Positions 8,451 to 17,736 of a DNA stretch of 64,000 nucleotides are shown piece after piece. Position 1 is the first letter of the stretch, and each line of letters opens with the position of its first letter. The position numbers were made by a program, and so were the translations under genes. Under the pieces are notes generated by a model. It made no database searches. It was not told the DNA's origin and saw nothing but the letters and a program-made list of their open reading frames with translations. This DNA is from Ignavibacteria bacterium (GTDB lineage Bacteria; Bacteroidota; Ignavibacteria; Kapaibacteriales; UBA4661). The stretch covers positions 31,721 through 95,720 of the forward strand of contig JACVZY010000004.1 in assembly GCA_014654705.1 (NCBI GenBank). Reading direction: 5' to 3'.

Positions 8451-10175
8451 ATGAACATTTTCCGCCCCGACAACCTCCGAATAACTGCGTTTCTGACTCT
8501 TTCCGGCATTTTGTTGGGAATAGGCTTTGCGCCGCTTCATTTGGGCGTACTTGCGTACATCGGATTTTTACCGCTTCTGGTGGTGTTGGAGCGGACAAGC
8601 GGTGTGATGCAAACGCTGCGGCGCTTGTATTGGACATTTTTTGTGTTTCAGGGTGTAAGCAACTGGTGGGTTAGTTCATGGCAGCGCGAAGCAGATCCGT
8701 ACCTGATGGCAGCTGGAATAGCGCTCTGGCTGGGGCATCCCCTCTTTTTTGCGGTGCCGATGTTTGGCTACACATTCTTGCATAAACGCCTCGGACGCGC
8801 TTCCGCACTCGCGATGCTGCCATTTTTATGGGCGGCGTTTGAGTGGTTGCATGGCTTGGGCGAGGCTTCGTACCCATGGCAGGCTCTGGGCTACACGCAA
8901 GCATTCTATACGCCGCTCATCCAAATCGCCGATATTACTGGCGTCTGGGGGCTTTCGTGGTGTATTGTTGCCGTCAATGCGTTGCTTGCGGCGTGTTTTT
9001 TCACGTTTCGCGGTTTGCCCGTCGCAATCGATTCCCTTGCGGTACGTTTGACCAAAACCTTGTACCTGTGCCGTTTGCAAGTCGTTAGTGTTCTGGGCTT
9101 GCTCCTCTGTATGCTGGGGTATGGTGTTTGGCAAGTGCGTAATTTTCAGCATGAAGCCTTGCTACAGTCCCACAAAAGCGTGTCGGTAGGCATTATTCAG
9201 CCCAATATCAACCCCTGGGGAAAGTGGCAGGGAAGCGCTCAGGAACAGGTCGCACTGCATCTGCATTTGGTAGATTCGCTGCGTTTACACCTTCCCAAAG
9301 GCGTTTCGCGTCTTGATTTCACGCTCTGGAGCGAGACGGCAATTCCATATCGCATTTTGATTATGCAGAATTTCCCGTACCTTGATGGGCTTCGCGCATG
9401 GACGGATAGCACGGGAATCGGCATCCTGAGCGGGCTACCGACCGACCGCATCTACCGCACACGCGCAGAAGCCCCCATTACGGCTTCGGTGATACCGCGT
9501 ATGTTCGATACGCTCTATGCCGAAAGTTTCAATTCCGCTATGATGCTTGCGCCGCGCACGGACATTACTCACAGCGACCCATTCATGCCGTATCCGCCCG
9601 CTATTGCGGTTCACCGCAAGATGAAGCTCACACCTTTTGCGGAGCGTGTTCCCTACGCAGAAAAAATTTCTTTTGCCGTCAAAGCGCTAACGTGGGGTGT
9701 TGGTATATCTGGATGGGGCTTGGGACGAGAACAGAAGCCGCTTCCGCTTAAGCGAGAATCGGACACGGCGCAGATTGGAGCGGTGATCTGTATTGAATCT
9801 ATTTATCCGGCGTTTGTGGCAGATTATGCCCGCAAAGGCGCAACGCTGCTTGTGGTGATTACAAATGATGGTTGGTTCAATCACACGCCCGGACCCGAGC
9901 AGCACTATATGATAGCTGCAATGCGGGCTGTGGAAAGTAAGCGCTATCTGGCTCGATGCGGCAATACCGGTGTTTCCGGCTTCCTCACGCCGCTAGGTAC
10001 GTCGCTTCAGCGCACGGAAATAGACACCCAAACCGCACTGGCACAAGCCCTGCCATTGCTTACGGGCGAGACACTCTATGTACGCTTTGGTGATTGGTTG
10101 CCGATAGCGTCGTGTTTGCTCGTTGCGCTGGCGCTGGGAGCGTCTTTTGTGAAGCGCAGAAGCGTAGAGGAGTAA
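8451..10175 (+). CDS. lnt: Apolipoprotein N-acyltransferase
   Basis: The product is 574 residues from ATG 8451; an in-frame ATG at 8376 would overlap the wecB end and add an unlikely leader. Lnt adds the third acyl chain to lipoproteins at the periplasmic face of the inner membrane. The N-terminal third has about six to seven hydrophobic segments (residues 10-225), and the C-terminal half is a nitrilase-like domain. The catalytic triad is visible: Glu in WSETAIPY, Lys in HRKMKLTPF and Cys in GAVICIESIYP. The nearby lipoproteins (1-314, 2073-3938) are possible substrates. Confidence 0.93.
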   Translation: MNIFRPDNLRITAFLTLSGILLGIGFAPLHLGVLAYIGFLPLLVVLERTSGVMQTLRRLYWTFFVFQGVSNWWVSSWQREADPYLMAAGIALWLGHPLFFAVPMFGYTFLHKRLGRASALAMLPFLWAAFEWLHGLGEASYPWQALGYTQAFYTPLIQIADITGVWGLSWCIVAVNALLAACFFTFRGLPVAIDSLAVRLTKTLYLCRLQVVSVLGLLLCMLGYGVWQVRNFQHEALLQSHKSVSVGIIQPNINPWGKWQGSAQEQVALHLHLVDSLRLHLPKGVSRLDFTLWSETAIPYRILIMQNFPYLDGLRAWTDSTGIGILSGLPTDRIYRTRAEAPITASVIPRMFDTLYAESFNSAMMLAPRTDITHSDPFMPYPPAIAVHRKMKLTPFAERVPYAEKISFAVKALTWGVGISGWGLGREQKPLPLKRESDTAQIGAVICIESIYPAFVADYARKGATLLVVITNDGWFNHTPGPEQHYMIAAMRAVESKRYLARCGNTGVSGFLTPLGTSLQRTEIDTQTALAQALPLLTGETLYVRFGDWLPIASCLLVALALGASFVKRRSVEE

Positions 10176-10330
10176 TTCACTCTTATACCAAAAACGATTT
10201 GGAGGCGGTGTGCGACATTGTCGGAATGCCCGACTATTTCTTTTGCTCGAGTCGTCTCAGCCGTATTTTCTTCTCGCCGCATTGAAAGCGGGGAGATTGA
10301 CGTACATTTTGTCTTTTGAAGAATGATATG

Positions 10331-10490
10331 CTAAGGAACGTCAGAAAAATAAGTTGCTAAAGTTCTTTTGGCTTCGGTAGCACAGACATTCCTGTCTGTG
10401 AGGTTTGAAGCGATGTTCAAGAGTTACACAGACAAGAATATCTGTGCCACAAAGAAAAGTTTGACCACTTGTTTTTGACCCGTTCCTAAG
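10331..10490. repeat. Nested inverted-repeat element, REP-like
   Basis: The outer ends CTAAGGAACG (10331) and CGTTCCTAAG (about 10481) are inverted with one difference. Inside, TAGCACAGACATTCCTGTCTG (from 10378) and, on the other strand, TGGCACAGATATTCTTGTCTG (10449 backwards) are inverted copies about 25 bp apart, and CACAGACATTCCTGTCTGTG is itself a palindrome. The element fills the 310-bp intergenic space between lnt and the convergent gene at 10486. Similar palindromes occur at 5806-5849. Confidence 0.7.
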
Positions 10491-11412
10491 GAATAATCGT
10501 TGGTTTATTACCGTGCCATTGGTAGGAAATGTTGATACCGAATCGCAGTTGTGATAGAGACCAACGCTCCTGAGAAGATAAATTTCCGAGAAATTGATTC
10601 AGCCCTATCATACCCATCACTTCTGGGGTCAATACCCAGCGACCTCCAAAAGGAGATTTTGGCGTGGTGAGAAAAATGTCGTAACCAACACCCACCAATG
10701 GTGAAACTACAAGATTTGTTGACTCGAGAATATCGCTAGCAGGGCTTGAGTAACTGTTGGCAGTCGAGTTTGGAAATGAATACTGTCTGCCAATCAAGCC
10801 TGAAAAAGCAAAGCCAAGGTATGTTCTCCAGTGCTCGCCCAAAGTAAAAATAGCAAGAGCTTCTGATGTGAGAGTGGTCAGGGAAACATCAAATTTGGAT
10901 GAAAATGAATAGGTTTTCATGACGAGAGAAGCACTTTGAGTGGATTGATAAAGCCGAAGACCAATGGCAAAAATTTCTGTTAAGGGAAGTTCCGCTGCAA
11001 TACCGAGCGAAACGCTTGGTGCGGTAAATGTTGTGGAGGAGGGGGAAACAGTAGTATTAAAGATTCTTGTTTGACTTTCAAGAAAGTATCCGGGCAGATT
11101 GAATGCGGCATCATGGAAATTTATTCCACCACCAGCTAATGCGCCAAGACGGAAAGCCTTTTCAAGGTATGGTTCATTTAACTTAGCGAAGTACTGTTGA
11201 TCAAATTTAGCCCACAAATTAGGAGGAAGTTCAGAACGACCTGGATAACGAAAGGCTTCCATTTGGAGGTTGTACCAATGCTCTTCATATCTCCAACTTC
11301 CATCATCAGATTGCTGGGCAGAAACTTTTGAAGGAATTGTCAAGAAAAATAGCACAAAAAAAGGAAGAGAAAGCAGCACTGTACTGCGGCGGGTGGCAGG
11401 GGAAGTAGGCAT
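10486..11412 (-). CDS. Putative outer-membrane beta-barrel protein
   Basis: The product is 308 residues from ATG 11412, with a signal peptide ending near SKVSAQQ (about 30). Alternating hydrophobic/polar stretches and Tyr/Gly-rich segments follow, and the last strand (QLRFGINISYQWHG) looks like a barrel C-terminus. I do not recognise a specific family; it resembles generic PorT/OmpA-like barrels of Bacteroidota. It stands alone. An upstream in-frame ATG at 11496 would precede the signal peptide by 28 residues and is less likely. Confidence 0.65.
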   Translation of the reverse strand: MPTSPATRRSTVLLSLPFFVLFFLTIPSKVSAQQSDDGSWRYEEHWYNLQMEAFRYPGRSELPPNLWAKFDQQYFAKLNEPYLEKAFRLGALAGGGINFHDAAFNLPGYFLESQTRIFNTTVSPSSTTFTAPSVSLGIAAELPLTEIFAIGLRLYQSTQSASLVMKTYSFSSKFDVSLTTLTSEALAIFTLGEHWRTYLGFAFSGLIGRQYSFPNSTANSYSSPASDILESTNLVVSPLVGVGYDIFLTTPKSPFGGRWVLTPEVMGMIGLNQFLGNLSSQERWSLSQLRFGINISYQWHGNKPTIIP

Positions 11413-11783
11413 AGTTGCATCAAATTTGAATAGATAGGCAGTTCGATGGTGTAAAGTAAATATTCTGTCATTAAAAAGCAACGTATTTCCTTCCATAGTC
11501 TGTATATTTTTTGAGAATGTAGGTTTGATGAACCTCCAATGCTCCTCAAACCTATGGGCTTTAGCCCAAGATTTTAGTTTCTACGAACCTCCCGAAGATT
11601 GTATATTCGCAGCGTGATATTTCAACGATAACATGGCTGAGTAGCTCAGTCTCATCAACCAACAGGAGTAACGCTACGAGCTTCAAGAGCGGGATTGAAT
11701 GGCACGCGAAGGGTCGGTGGTGTTTTTGTTGTGTCCGATACATATTTTTTGCAGATTGCAGGAAAATTGTTGGTATCGACTCT
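11413..11783. other. 371-bp intergenic region
   Basis: This lies between divergent genes. The only structure I see is the short perfect hairpin TGGGCTTTAGCCCA near 11548-11561. It presumably holds promoters for both directions, but no boxes can be assigned with confidence. Confidence 0.4.
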
Positions 11784-12068
11784 ATGAACTTGCATCATCC
11801 AGCCTATAAAGCCATGACCCGCAAAGCTAGAGAACTCGCCATGATGCTCTTCAACGAGACGCAACAGAAATTTCCCGAAATTACTTTTTCCAGTATTATG
11901 CCCTCACCGGAACTGAGAAAGCGCTATTGGATAATGGTAACGGGCGAACTGAGCGAAGAGCGCCACAATGCAATGCGAGAATTTGTCGCCGACCGAGGAA
12001 CGGATATTCTCATTGACGAAGGCTATTCTTTTGCGGCGAAACTTAAGCATACGCTGGATACGGCGTGA
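11784..12068 (+). CDS. Small hypothetical protein upstream of dxr
   Basis: The product is 94 residues, soluble and apparently alpha/beta, rich in charged residues (MTRKARELAMMLFNE near the start, ELSEERHNAMREFVAD in the middle). No signal, membrane segment or known motif is visible. It ends 35 bp before dxr and could be co-transcribed with it. Start context is weak (GGAAAA about 20 bp upstream). Coding status is supported by ordinary amino-acid composition and position only. Confidence 0.5.
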   Translation: MNLHHPAYKAMTRKARELAMMLFNETQQKFPEITFSSIMPSPELRKRYWIMVTGELSEERHNAMREFVADRGTDILIDEGYSFAAKLKHTLDTA

Positions 12069-12103
12069 AAAATTAAAAATACATCCCTCACCATCCTTAG
12101 AAA

Positions 12104-13345
12104 ATGTCCCGCACACTCTCCCTACTCGGCGCAACCGGCTCCATCGGCGTACAAACGCTGGATGTCGTGATTGCTCATCCTGACGAATTTCGTTTGGGTT
12201 GGCTCACCGTGAACACGCGCTTCGACCTTTTAGAAGAACAACTGCACCGTCTCCGGAAGCACGGTTTTGTACCGCACGGCGTTGCCCTTGCCGATGAAAA
12301 AGCCTACAATGAGTTCCGGCGTATCACCTCCTTTGCGGGCAAGATTTTGTGCGGTGATGAGGGCGTATGCGCCGCCGCCGCCGCACCAGAGAATGACATT
12401 CTGCTGTCGGCACTGGTGGGCTTTAGCGGTGTGCTGCCGAACTACGCTGCTATTCAGCAAGGTACTCCCATTGCCCTGGCGAACAAGGAAACGCTCGTGA
12501 GCGCGGGTGTAGTGATTATGCCGGAGGCAAACAAGCACGGCGTGGAGATTATCGCAGTGGATAGCGAACACAGTGCCATTTTGCAATGTTTGGCAGGTGA
12601 ATTTCTCAGCGAAGTGGAAAAGCTGATTCTGACTGCTTCCGGTGGACCTTTCCGCGAATGGACGCTGGAACAGCTTGAAAACGTCACGCCCGCCCAAGCG
12701 CTCAAGCACCCGAACTGGTCTATGGGCAGCAAAATCACGATTGATTCGGCAACGCTGATGAACAAAGGCTTTGAGATTATCGAAGCCTACTGGCTCTTTG
12801 GCGTAGGGGCAGATAAAATCGAGGTCGTCGTGCATCCGCAAAGCATCATTCATTCGATGGTGCAGTTTTGTGATGGCTCGGTGAAGGCTCAGTTGGGCTT
12901 GCCGGATATGAAAATTCCCATTGCTTACGCGCTCAGTCTGCCGCACCGTTATCCGTCGAACTTCAAACGCATGGATATATGCGCCTTGCAGAACCTTTCG
13001 TTTTTCCCGCCGGATGTGGTACGGTTTCCCTGCTTGCGCCTCGCTTTCGATTCCCTTGCCCAAGGCGGTACTGCTGCGTGCATTGTGAACGCAGCGAATG
13101 AAATTGCCGTTGCGTCGTTTCTGCAATCCACCATTGGCTTTTTAGATATTCCGCGATTGATTGAAACGTGTTTGGAAAAAATTACGCATATTGACACGCC
13201 ATCGCTGGAAGACATTGTGCAGACCGACAAAAAAACCCGCGCACTGGCGGAATCACTCGTGCGCGAGGGCATGAGTACACCAACGGTCTTTCTGTCGAAA
13301 ACAAATGGAACAACTATTGTCGGTGGTAATTCGTCTATTGCATAA
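12104..13345 (+). CDS. dxr: 1-deoxy-D-xylulose 5-phosphate reductoisomerase
   Basis: The product is 413 residues, slightly above the usual 390-400. It catalyses the NADPH-dependent step from DXP to MEP in the non-mevalonate isoprenoid pathway. Motifs: GATGSIGVQTLDV (residues about 8-20, NADPH binding), ANKETLV (about 128), DSEHSAI with metal-binding acidic residues, ASGGPFREW, HPQSIIHSMV, and NAANEIAV near the C-terminal domain. It is cytoplasmic and precedes rseP, an order common in bacteria. Confidence 0.96.
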   Translation: MSRTLSLLGATGSIGVQTLDVVIAHPDEFRLGWLTVNTRFDLLEEQLHRLRKHGFVPHGVALADEKAYNEFRRITSFAGKILCGDEGVCAAAAAPENDILLSALVGFSGVLPNYAAIQQGTPIALANKETLVSAGVVIMPEANKHGVEIIAVDSEHSAILQCLAGEFLSEVEKLILTASGGPFREWTLEQLENVTPAQALKHPNWSMGSKITIDSATLMNKGFEIIEAYWLFGVGADKIEVVVHPQSIIHSMVQFCDGSVKAQLGLPDMKIPIAYALSLPHRYPSNFKRMDICALQNLSFFPPDVVRFPCLRLAFDSLAQGGTAACIVNAANEIAVASFLQSTIGFLDIPRLIETCLEKITHIDTPSLEDIVQTDKKTRALAESLVREGMSTPTVFLSKTNGTTIVGGNSSIA

Positions 13346-13447
13346 GAAAACTTGCGAAGCACCTCCTACTGGCAAAGAAGCCATCTGGAACACGACAAAA
13401 ATAACTCAAACCGCATATAATCTCATCATTTTCATTTTTTGACCACT

Positions 13448-14824
13448 ATGGAATTTCTTACCATCGCGCTCAGTTTCGTTCTTGTGCTGGGCATTCTCGT
13501 TACTGTCCACGAGCTTGGACACTTCCTCGCAGCCCGCATGACGGGTATGTATGCGGAAACCTTTGCCGTCGGCATGGGCAACCGCGTTGTGGGCTTCAAT
13601 AAAGTTCACGGCGTAAAATTCGGTTCGCTCTCTGAAGAGCAGGAGCAGCAAGTCGTGGATGCAAAAGTCACGGATTACCGTATTGCCATGCTTCCCATCG
13701 GCGGCTATGTCAAGATTTCTGGGATGATCGACGAAAGCATGGACACGGAATTTCTTGCTTCCGAACCGCAGCCGTGGGAATTCCGCTCCAAAAATGCGGC
13801 GCAAAAAATCTTCGTCATGGCGGCGGGCGTGATTATGAATATTCTGCTCGCAATTGCAATTTTCACCGGAATTGCCATGCTCGACGGTAAGTCCGTACTG
13901 GAAACGACAACAATTGCGCATGTAGAAAAAAATACCATTGCTGAGGCAATCGGCTTAAAAGCGGGCGACAAAGTGCTGACCATCAACGGCGACAAACCAA
14001 AGTCGTGGACAGATATGACGCTGCTGCTCACGAAAAATGTTGGCGAAGACATCAATGTTATGGTCGAGCGCGGCGGTTCGCAGTTTCCGCTTCGCATACC
14101 TGCCAAAACATTGACCGATGCGCTTGCCGCACAGCAGCCAATTGGCTGGCTGCCTGCGGGAACAGCCGTGATGATAACCGGTGTGGAAAGCCTGAAGCCA
14201 GCAGGAAAGCTGGGCTTGATGTCGGGCGATACGGTTCTGACGCTGAACGGCTTGCCAATGTTCTCCGCTTCACAATTTGCCGAGCAAATCCGCGCAAATA
14301 AGGGCAAGGAAATTGCTCTTGAATGGAAGCGCACCGGCTCGCTCATGAGCGGTCGCCTCACGCCCGACGCTGACGGACGCATCGGTGTTGCGCTGGCGGG
14401 CATTTTCACAGGTGAACTCAAAAAACAACAGTATGGCTTTTTTGAGTCTTTTGCTGTCGGCACACAAGAAATGGTCTCGACAATTACAATGTATGTCAGC
14501 TCCATCGGGCAGATTTTCAAAGGCAAAGTCTCCGTGAAGCAGTCCGTGGGCGGTCCGATTCAAATTGCCAAAATGAGTAAGCAAGCCGCTGACCTCGGTG
14601 TTCTGGCGCTGCTACGCTGGATGGCGCTGCTTTCAATTATCCTTGCGGTGATGAACATTCTTCCTTTTCCGGCATTAGACGGTGGACATATTCTTTTTAT
14701 CCTCATCGAAGTTATTATTCGCCGCGAAATTCCCGTGAAAGTCAAACTCGGTGTTCAGCAAGCAGGCATCATCATTCTGCTCTGTTTCATGGTATTCGTC
14801 TTTTACAACGACCTCACACGATAA
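13448..14824 (+). CDS. rseP: RseP-type site-2 zinc metalloprotease
   Basis: The product is 458 residues from ATG 13448; a TTG three codons upstream is possible. It is an intramembrane protease that cleaves anti-sigma factors or remnant signal peptides. The first membrane segment carries the HELGH zinc motif (about residues 19-23), and the last has NILPFPALDGGH with the third ligand Asp. Two PDZ domains lie between (about 155-225, start TIAHVEKNTIAEAIGLKAGD; and about 235-310, with KLGLMSGDTVLTLNG). The dxr-rseP neighbourhood is typical. The preceding 100 bp has no other gene. Confidence 0.94.
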   Translation: MEFLTIALSFVLVLGILVTVHELGHFLAARMTGMYAETFAVGMGNRVVGFNKVHGVKFGSLSEEQEQQVVDAKVTDYRIAMLPIGGYVKISGMIDESMDTEFLASEPQPWEFRSKNAAQKIFVMAAGVIMNILLAIAIFTGIAMLDGKSVLETTTIAHVEKNTIAEAIGLKAGDKVLTINGDKPKSWTDMTLLLTKNVGEDINVMVERGGSQFPLRIPAKTLTDALAAQQPIGWLPAGTAVMITGVESLKPAGKLGLMSGDTVLTLNGLPMFSASQFAEQIRANKGKEIALEWKRTGSLMSGRLTPDADGRIGVALAGIFTGELKKQQYGFFESFAVGTQEMVSTITMYVSSIGQIFKGKVSVKQSVGGPIQIAKMSKQAADLGVLALLRWMALLSIILAVMNILPFPALDGGHILFILIEVIIRREIPVKVKLGVQQAGIIILLCFMVFVFYNDLTR

Positions 14825-14845
14825 GCCACCACTGCATACAAATAC

Positions 14846-15178
14846 ATGGCTGACGATAAACGACCACAACAGCAACCTACCCAAGCCTCTCCACGTCTGA
14901 TGGAGCGGCGATGGGCGGTTTTAGGCGGACTGGCAGGAAGTGCGCTCGTGATAGTGATTTTCGTGAGTAACGTTCTACGAGTGGGGAAGCTGACTGAGGA
15001 AATGGATCGCATGAAAAAAGAGTATCAGCGCCTTGTGCATCAGAACGAACTTTTGCGCGGTGAAATCATTCGCCTTCAGTCACCAGAGCGCATTACGACT
15101 GTTGCCAAGACTCGCTTGGGATTAGTGCCGTCATCATCCGCACCGGTGCGTATTGCGCCCGCTCCCCAAAAGCCGTAA
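14846..15178 (+). CDS. FtsL/DivIC-like septum formation protein
   Basis: The product is 110 residues: a short cytoplasmic N-terminus, one membrane helix (about 25-44, AVLGGLAGSALVIVIFVSNV), then a coiled coil (about 48-80). The ending SPERITTVAKTRLGLV is the hallmark region of FtsL/DivIC proteins, which recruit the septal peptidoglycan synthase complex. It starts 21 bp after rseP and ends 27 bp before the pseudouridine synthase gene. FtsL and DivIC cannot be told apart from sequence this short. Confidence 0.7.
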   Translation: MADDKRPQQQPTQASPRLMERRWAVLGGLAGSALVIVIFVSNVLRVGKLTEEMDRMKKEYQRLVHQNELLRGEIIRLQSPERITTVAKTRLGLVPSSSAPVRIAPAPQKP

Positions 15179-15205
15179 GAACGAAAGAGAAGACTGACAA
15201 CCACT

Positions 15206-16324
15206 ATGGAAACTGCCGTAGAACCTGAGTTCAATCCGAACTACCCGCCGTACATTGAGCGCGTTTTCACCTTTACCATTGCCCCAAAGCAAGCTCCTGT
15301 GCGCCTTGACGTGTATTTGACCGAGGCAATGCCGAACGCAACACGTTCTAAAGTGCAGGAAGCAATTGAAAACGGAGCGGTCTTGGTGAATGGTCTCGTC
15401 GCGACAAAAGGCAGCCGCAAGACGCAGCCCAACGACGTGATAGAGTGTCGGATGATGAAGCCACCGCCGCTTGAACTTGTACCCGAAAATATCCCGCTTG
15501 ATATTGCCTACGAAGACGATTCATTGCTGGTCATCAACAAGCCTGCCGGAATGGTGGTGCATCCGGGCTTCGGCAATCGCTACGGAACGCTTGTCAATGC
15601 GCTTCTCTGGCATTTCGGGCAGCGCGAGGCTATTCCGCTTCTGGAAACGGACGACGAAGGCGACGATGAAGATGAAAATAACGAGGACGAAGAAATAACT
15701 GAAAGCGCGTTGTTGGCGAGCGATGCCGTGCGCCCGGGTATCGTTCATCGCTTGGATAAAGACACCTCAGGGATTCTTGTGGTGGCAAAGGATGTGGTCT
15801 CACACGCACGACTGGCAAAGCAATTTGCCGAGCGCACTGCCAAGCGGCAGTATTATGCGCTTGTTTGGGGTATTGTAAAGGATGACGCAGGAATTATCGA
15901 AGGAAATCTGGGACGTTCGCCACGCGACCGCAAGAAGATGGCGGTGTTGCAAAAAGGCGGGAAAGTTGCCATTACGGAATATACGGTGCTGGAGCGTTTT
16001 TCATCGTGTACGCTGCTTGCGCTCAAGCTCCGCACCGGACGGACACACCAAATCCGTGTTCACTGCGCTCACATCAAGCATCCGCTTGTGGGCGATGACG
16101 AATACGGCGGCGGAAGCGTTTTTTACGCAGGGAATAGCGGGCAGTGGAAAGCGCTTGGCGAGCGATTACTGAAGCTCATCCCAAGGCAAGCACTTCACGC
16201 GAAAACGCTTGGTTTTAAGCACCCTGCGGGCAATCATTGGTTAGAATTTGATTCAGAGTTGCCGGAAGATTTTGCCTCAGCAATCGAAGAAGCGCGGCGC
16301 GAGGTGGCAGTGCGTGTTCCGTAG
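15206..16324 (+). CDS. rluD: RluA/RluD-family 23S rRNA pseudouridine synthase
   Basis: The product is 372 residues. An N-terminal S4 RNA-binding domain (about 28-90, with RLDVYLTEAMP and VLVNG) is followed by the synthase domain. The catalytic Asp is in HRLDKDTSGILVVAK, and RTGRTHQIRVH is the second family motif. Between the NKPAGMVVHPG region and the catalytic loop lies an insertion of about 30 mainly acidic residues (DDEGDDEDENNEDEE, about 152-166) that most RluD proteins lack. It probably modifies rRNA in the large subunit; the exact uridines are inferred from the family. Confidence 0.88.
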   Translation: METAVEPEFNPNYPPYIERVFTFTIAPKQAPVRLDVYLTEAMPNATRSKVQEAIENGAVLVNGLVATKGSRKTQPNDVIECRMMKPPPLELVPENIPLDIAYEDDSLLVINKPAGMVVHPGFGNRYGTLVNALLWHFGQREAIPLLETDDEGDDEDENNEDEEITESALLASDAVRPGIVHRLDKDTSGILVVAKDVVSHARLAKQFAERTAKRQYYALVWGIVKDDAGIIEGNLGRSPRDRKKMAVLQKGGKVAITEYTVLERFSSCTLLALKLRTGRTHQIRVHCAHIKHPLVGDDEYGGGSVFYAGNSGQWKALGERLLKLIPRQALHAKTLGFKHPAGNHWLEFDSELPEDFASAIEEARREVAVRVP

Positions 16325-16335
16325 GCTTTCGGTTT

Positions 16336-17472
16336 TTACACAAATTTTTCGCCACTCTGTTCGCGGAGTGCTGTTACGACCTTGCGAACGTCCTGTACAC
16401 GGTCTTTGGGACAAACCAAGATGCCGTCTTTGGTGGCAACGATGACGAGATTTTCAATACCAATCGCTGCCACTGAAAGCACATCGTCGCCAACACTATT
16501 CATCACAATACAGTTTTTGCTGTCAAGCAGCAGCGAGCCGCCAACGTTGATATTTCCTGCACTGTCAGGTTCATATACGCGCTCCAATGCATCCCACGAG
16601 CCAACATCATCCCAGCCAAAATCTACGCACACTACTGCCACGTGGTGCGCCCGCTCCATTAGTCCGTAGTCAATCGAAATATCCGGCATTGCCTTGAAAA
16701 TGGATGCAGTGCCGTCGGGCGCGCCGATAGGCGTTTCTGTGGTTTTCCCTTCCAGTGCCGTGCGCAGTGTTTTGATTTTGAGACCAACGTCCGGCAAATG
16801 GCGTTCTAAGCCGCTTACAATCGTGTCCAAGCGCCAGAAAAACATTCCGCTATTCCAAAAAAAGCGCCCTTGACGCAAAAACTCTTGCGCCGTTTCCAAA
16901 CTCGGCTTTTCGTGAAAACTTTCTACGGGAAGAGCTTGTAAGCCATGTGCCGTGGTGTTCGCTTCGTGCGTCACCGCTGCAATTTCAATATAGCCGTAAC
17001 CCGTTGCTGGACGGGCAGGATGGACACCGAAAGTAACGATATTACCTGTTGTTTCGGCGTGATTGAGTGCGGCATCAACGGCAGCGCAGAAAAGCTCGGT
17101 GTTCTCAATATAATGGTCGGCGGTGAGCACGGCAATTGAGATTTCGTCCGACTTCAGCGCCGGATAGCGCTCGGCTATATAGGCTGCCCCAAGTGCAATG
17201 CAGGGCGCAGTATTGCGTTTCATCGGCTCGGCGATGATATTCTCCGGCGGCAAAAGCGGCAGATGCTCCCGCATGATGGGTTGCAATGCTTCACTTGTAA
17301 TCACAAAAATATGCTGCGGCGCAATAAGCGGCGAAATGCGCTCTATTGCTTCGTCGAGCATCGTTTTGTCGGGCGAGACAAGTTTGAGCAGCTGTTTGGG
17401 CTTGGTGCGGCGCGAAAGGGGCCAGAAGCGTTCGCCGGAGCCACCTGCCATGATGAGAACTGTACGTTGCAT
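16336..17472 (-). CDS. manC: Mannose-1-phosphate guanylyltransferase
   Basis: The product is 378 residues from ATG 17472. It makes GDP-mannose from mannose-1-phosphate and GTP. The N-terminus MAGGSGERFWPLSR...KPKQ is the nucleotidyltransferase signature. TADHYIEN, HEKPSLETAQEFL and FWNSGMFFWR are typical of the mannose-specific branch, as is GWDDVGSWDAL. The isomerase domain of bifunctional ManC/AlgA is absent. It converges on the pseudouridine synthase gene with 11 bp between stop codons. GDP-mannose would feed surface glycan synthesis together with wecB and the glycosyltransferase. Confidence 0.92.
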   Translation of the reverse strand: MQRTVLIMAGGSGERFWPLSRRTKPKQLLKLVSPDKTMLDEAIERISPLIAPQHIFVITSEALQPIMREHLPLLPPENIIAEPMKRNTAPCIALGAAYIAERYPALKSDEISIAVLTADHYIENTELFCAAVDAALNHAETTGNIVTFGVHPARPATGYGYIEIAAVTHEANTTAHGLQALPVESFHEKPSLETAQEFLRQGRFFWNSGMFFWRLDTIVSGLERHLPDVGLKIKTLRTALEGKTTETPIGAPDGTASIFKAMPDISIDYGLMERAHHVAVVCVDFGWDDVGSWDALERVYEPDSAGNINVGGSLLLDSKNCIVMNSVGDDVLSVAAIGIENLVIVATKDGILVCPKDRVQDVRKVVTALREQSGEKFV

Positions 17473-17559
17473 GATAATGGTAAAAATGAAAATGCGTGTC
17501 AAAAACGATTCGTAACCGTTCAGGTCTTTAATACGAAGCGACGAATATGGTTGGGTGGC

Positions 17560-17690
17560 GGAACGCAGATAACATGACGCAGATTACAAGATTTTTAGGA
17601 TAAAGCGGATTTTCAGAAAAGGAACGTCATTCAATAAAATTACAGTACCGAATATCCTGAAAATTCTGCTCATCCTGGAATCTGCGTTCC
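17560..17690. repeat. 131-bp intergenic inverted-repeat element (GGAACGCAGAT family)
   Basis: GGAACGCAGAT at 17560-17570 is a perfect inverted copy of ATCTGCGTTCC at 17680-17690. Further inward, AGGAT..AGC.GATTTTCAG pairs with CTGAAAATTCTGCTCATCCT, so the two arms are homologous over about 40 bp. I recall CGCAGATTA...CAGGATTTTCAGGA as a recurrent intergenic repeat in several genomes; that is memory, not a search. No gene lies inside. Confidence 0.7.
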
Positions 17691-17736
17691 ACAGTTACAT
17701 AATGGTCAATTTTTCGCTGACCGACTACAACAATTC

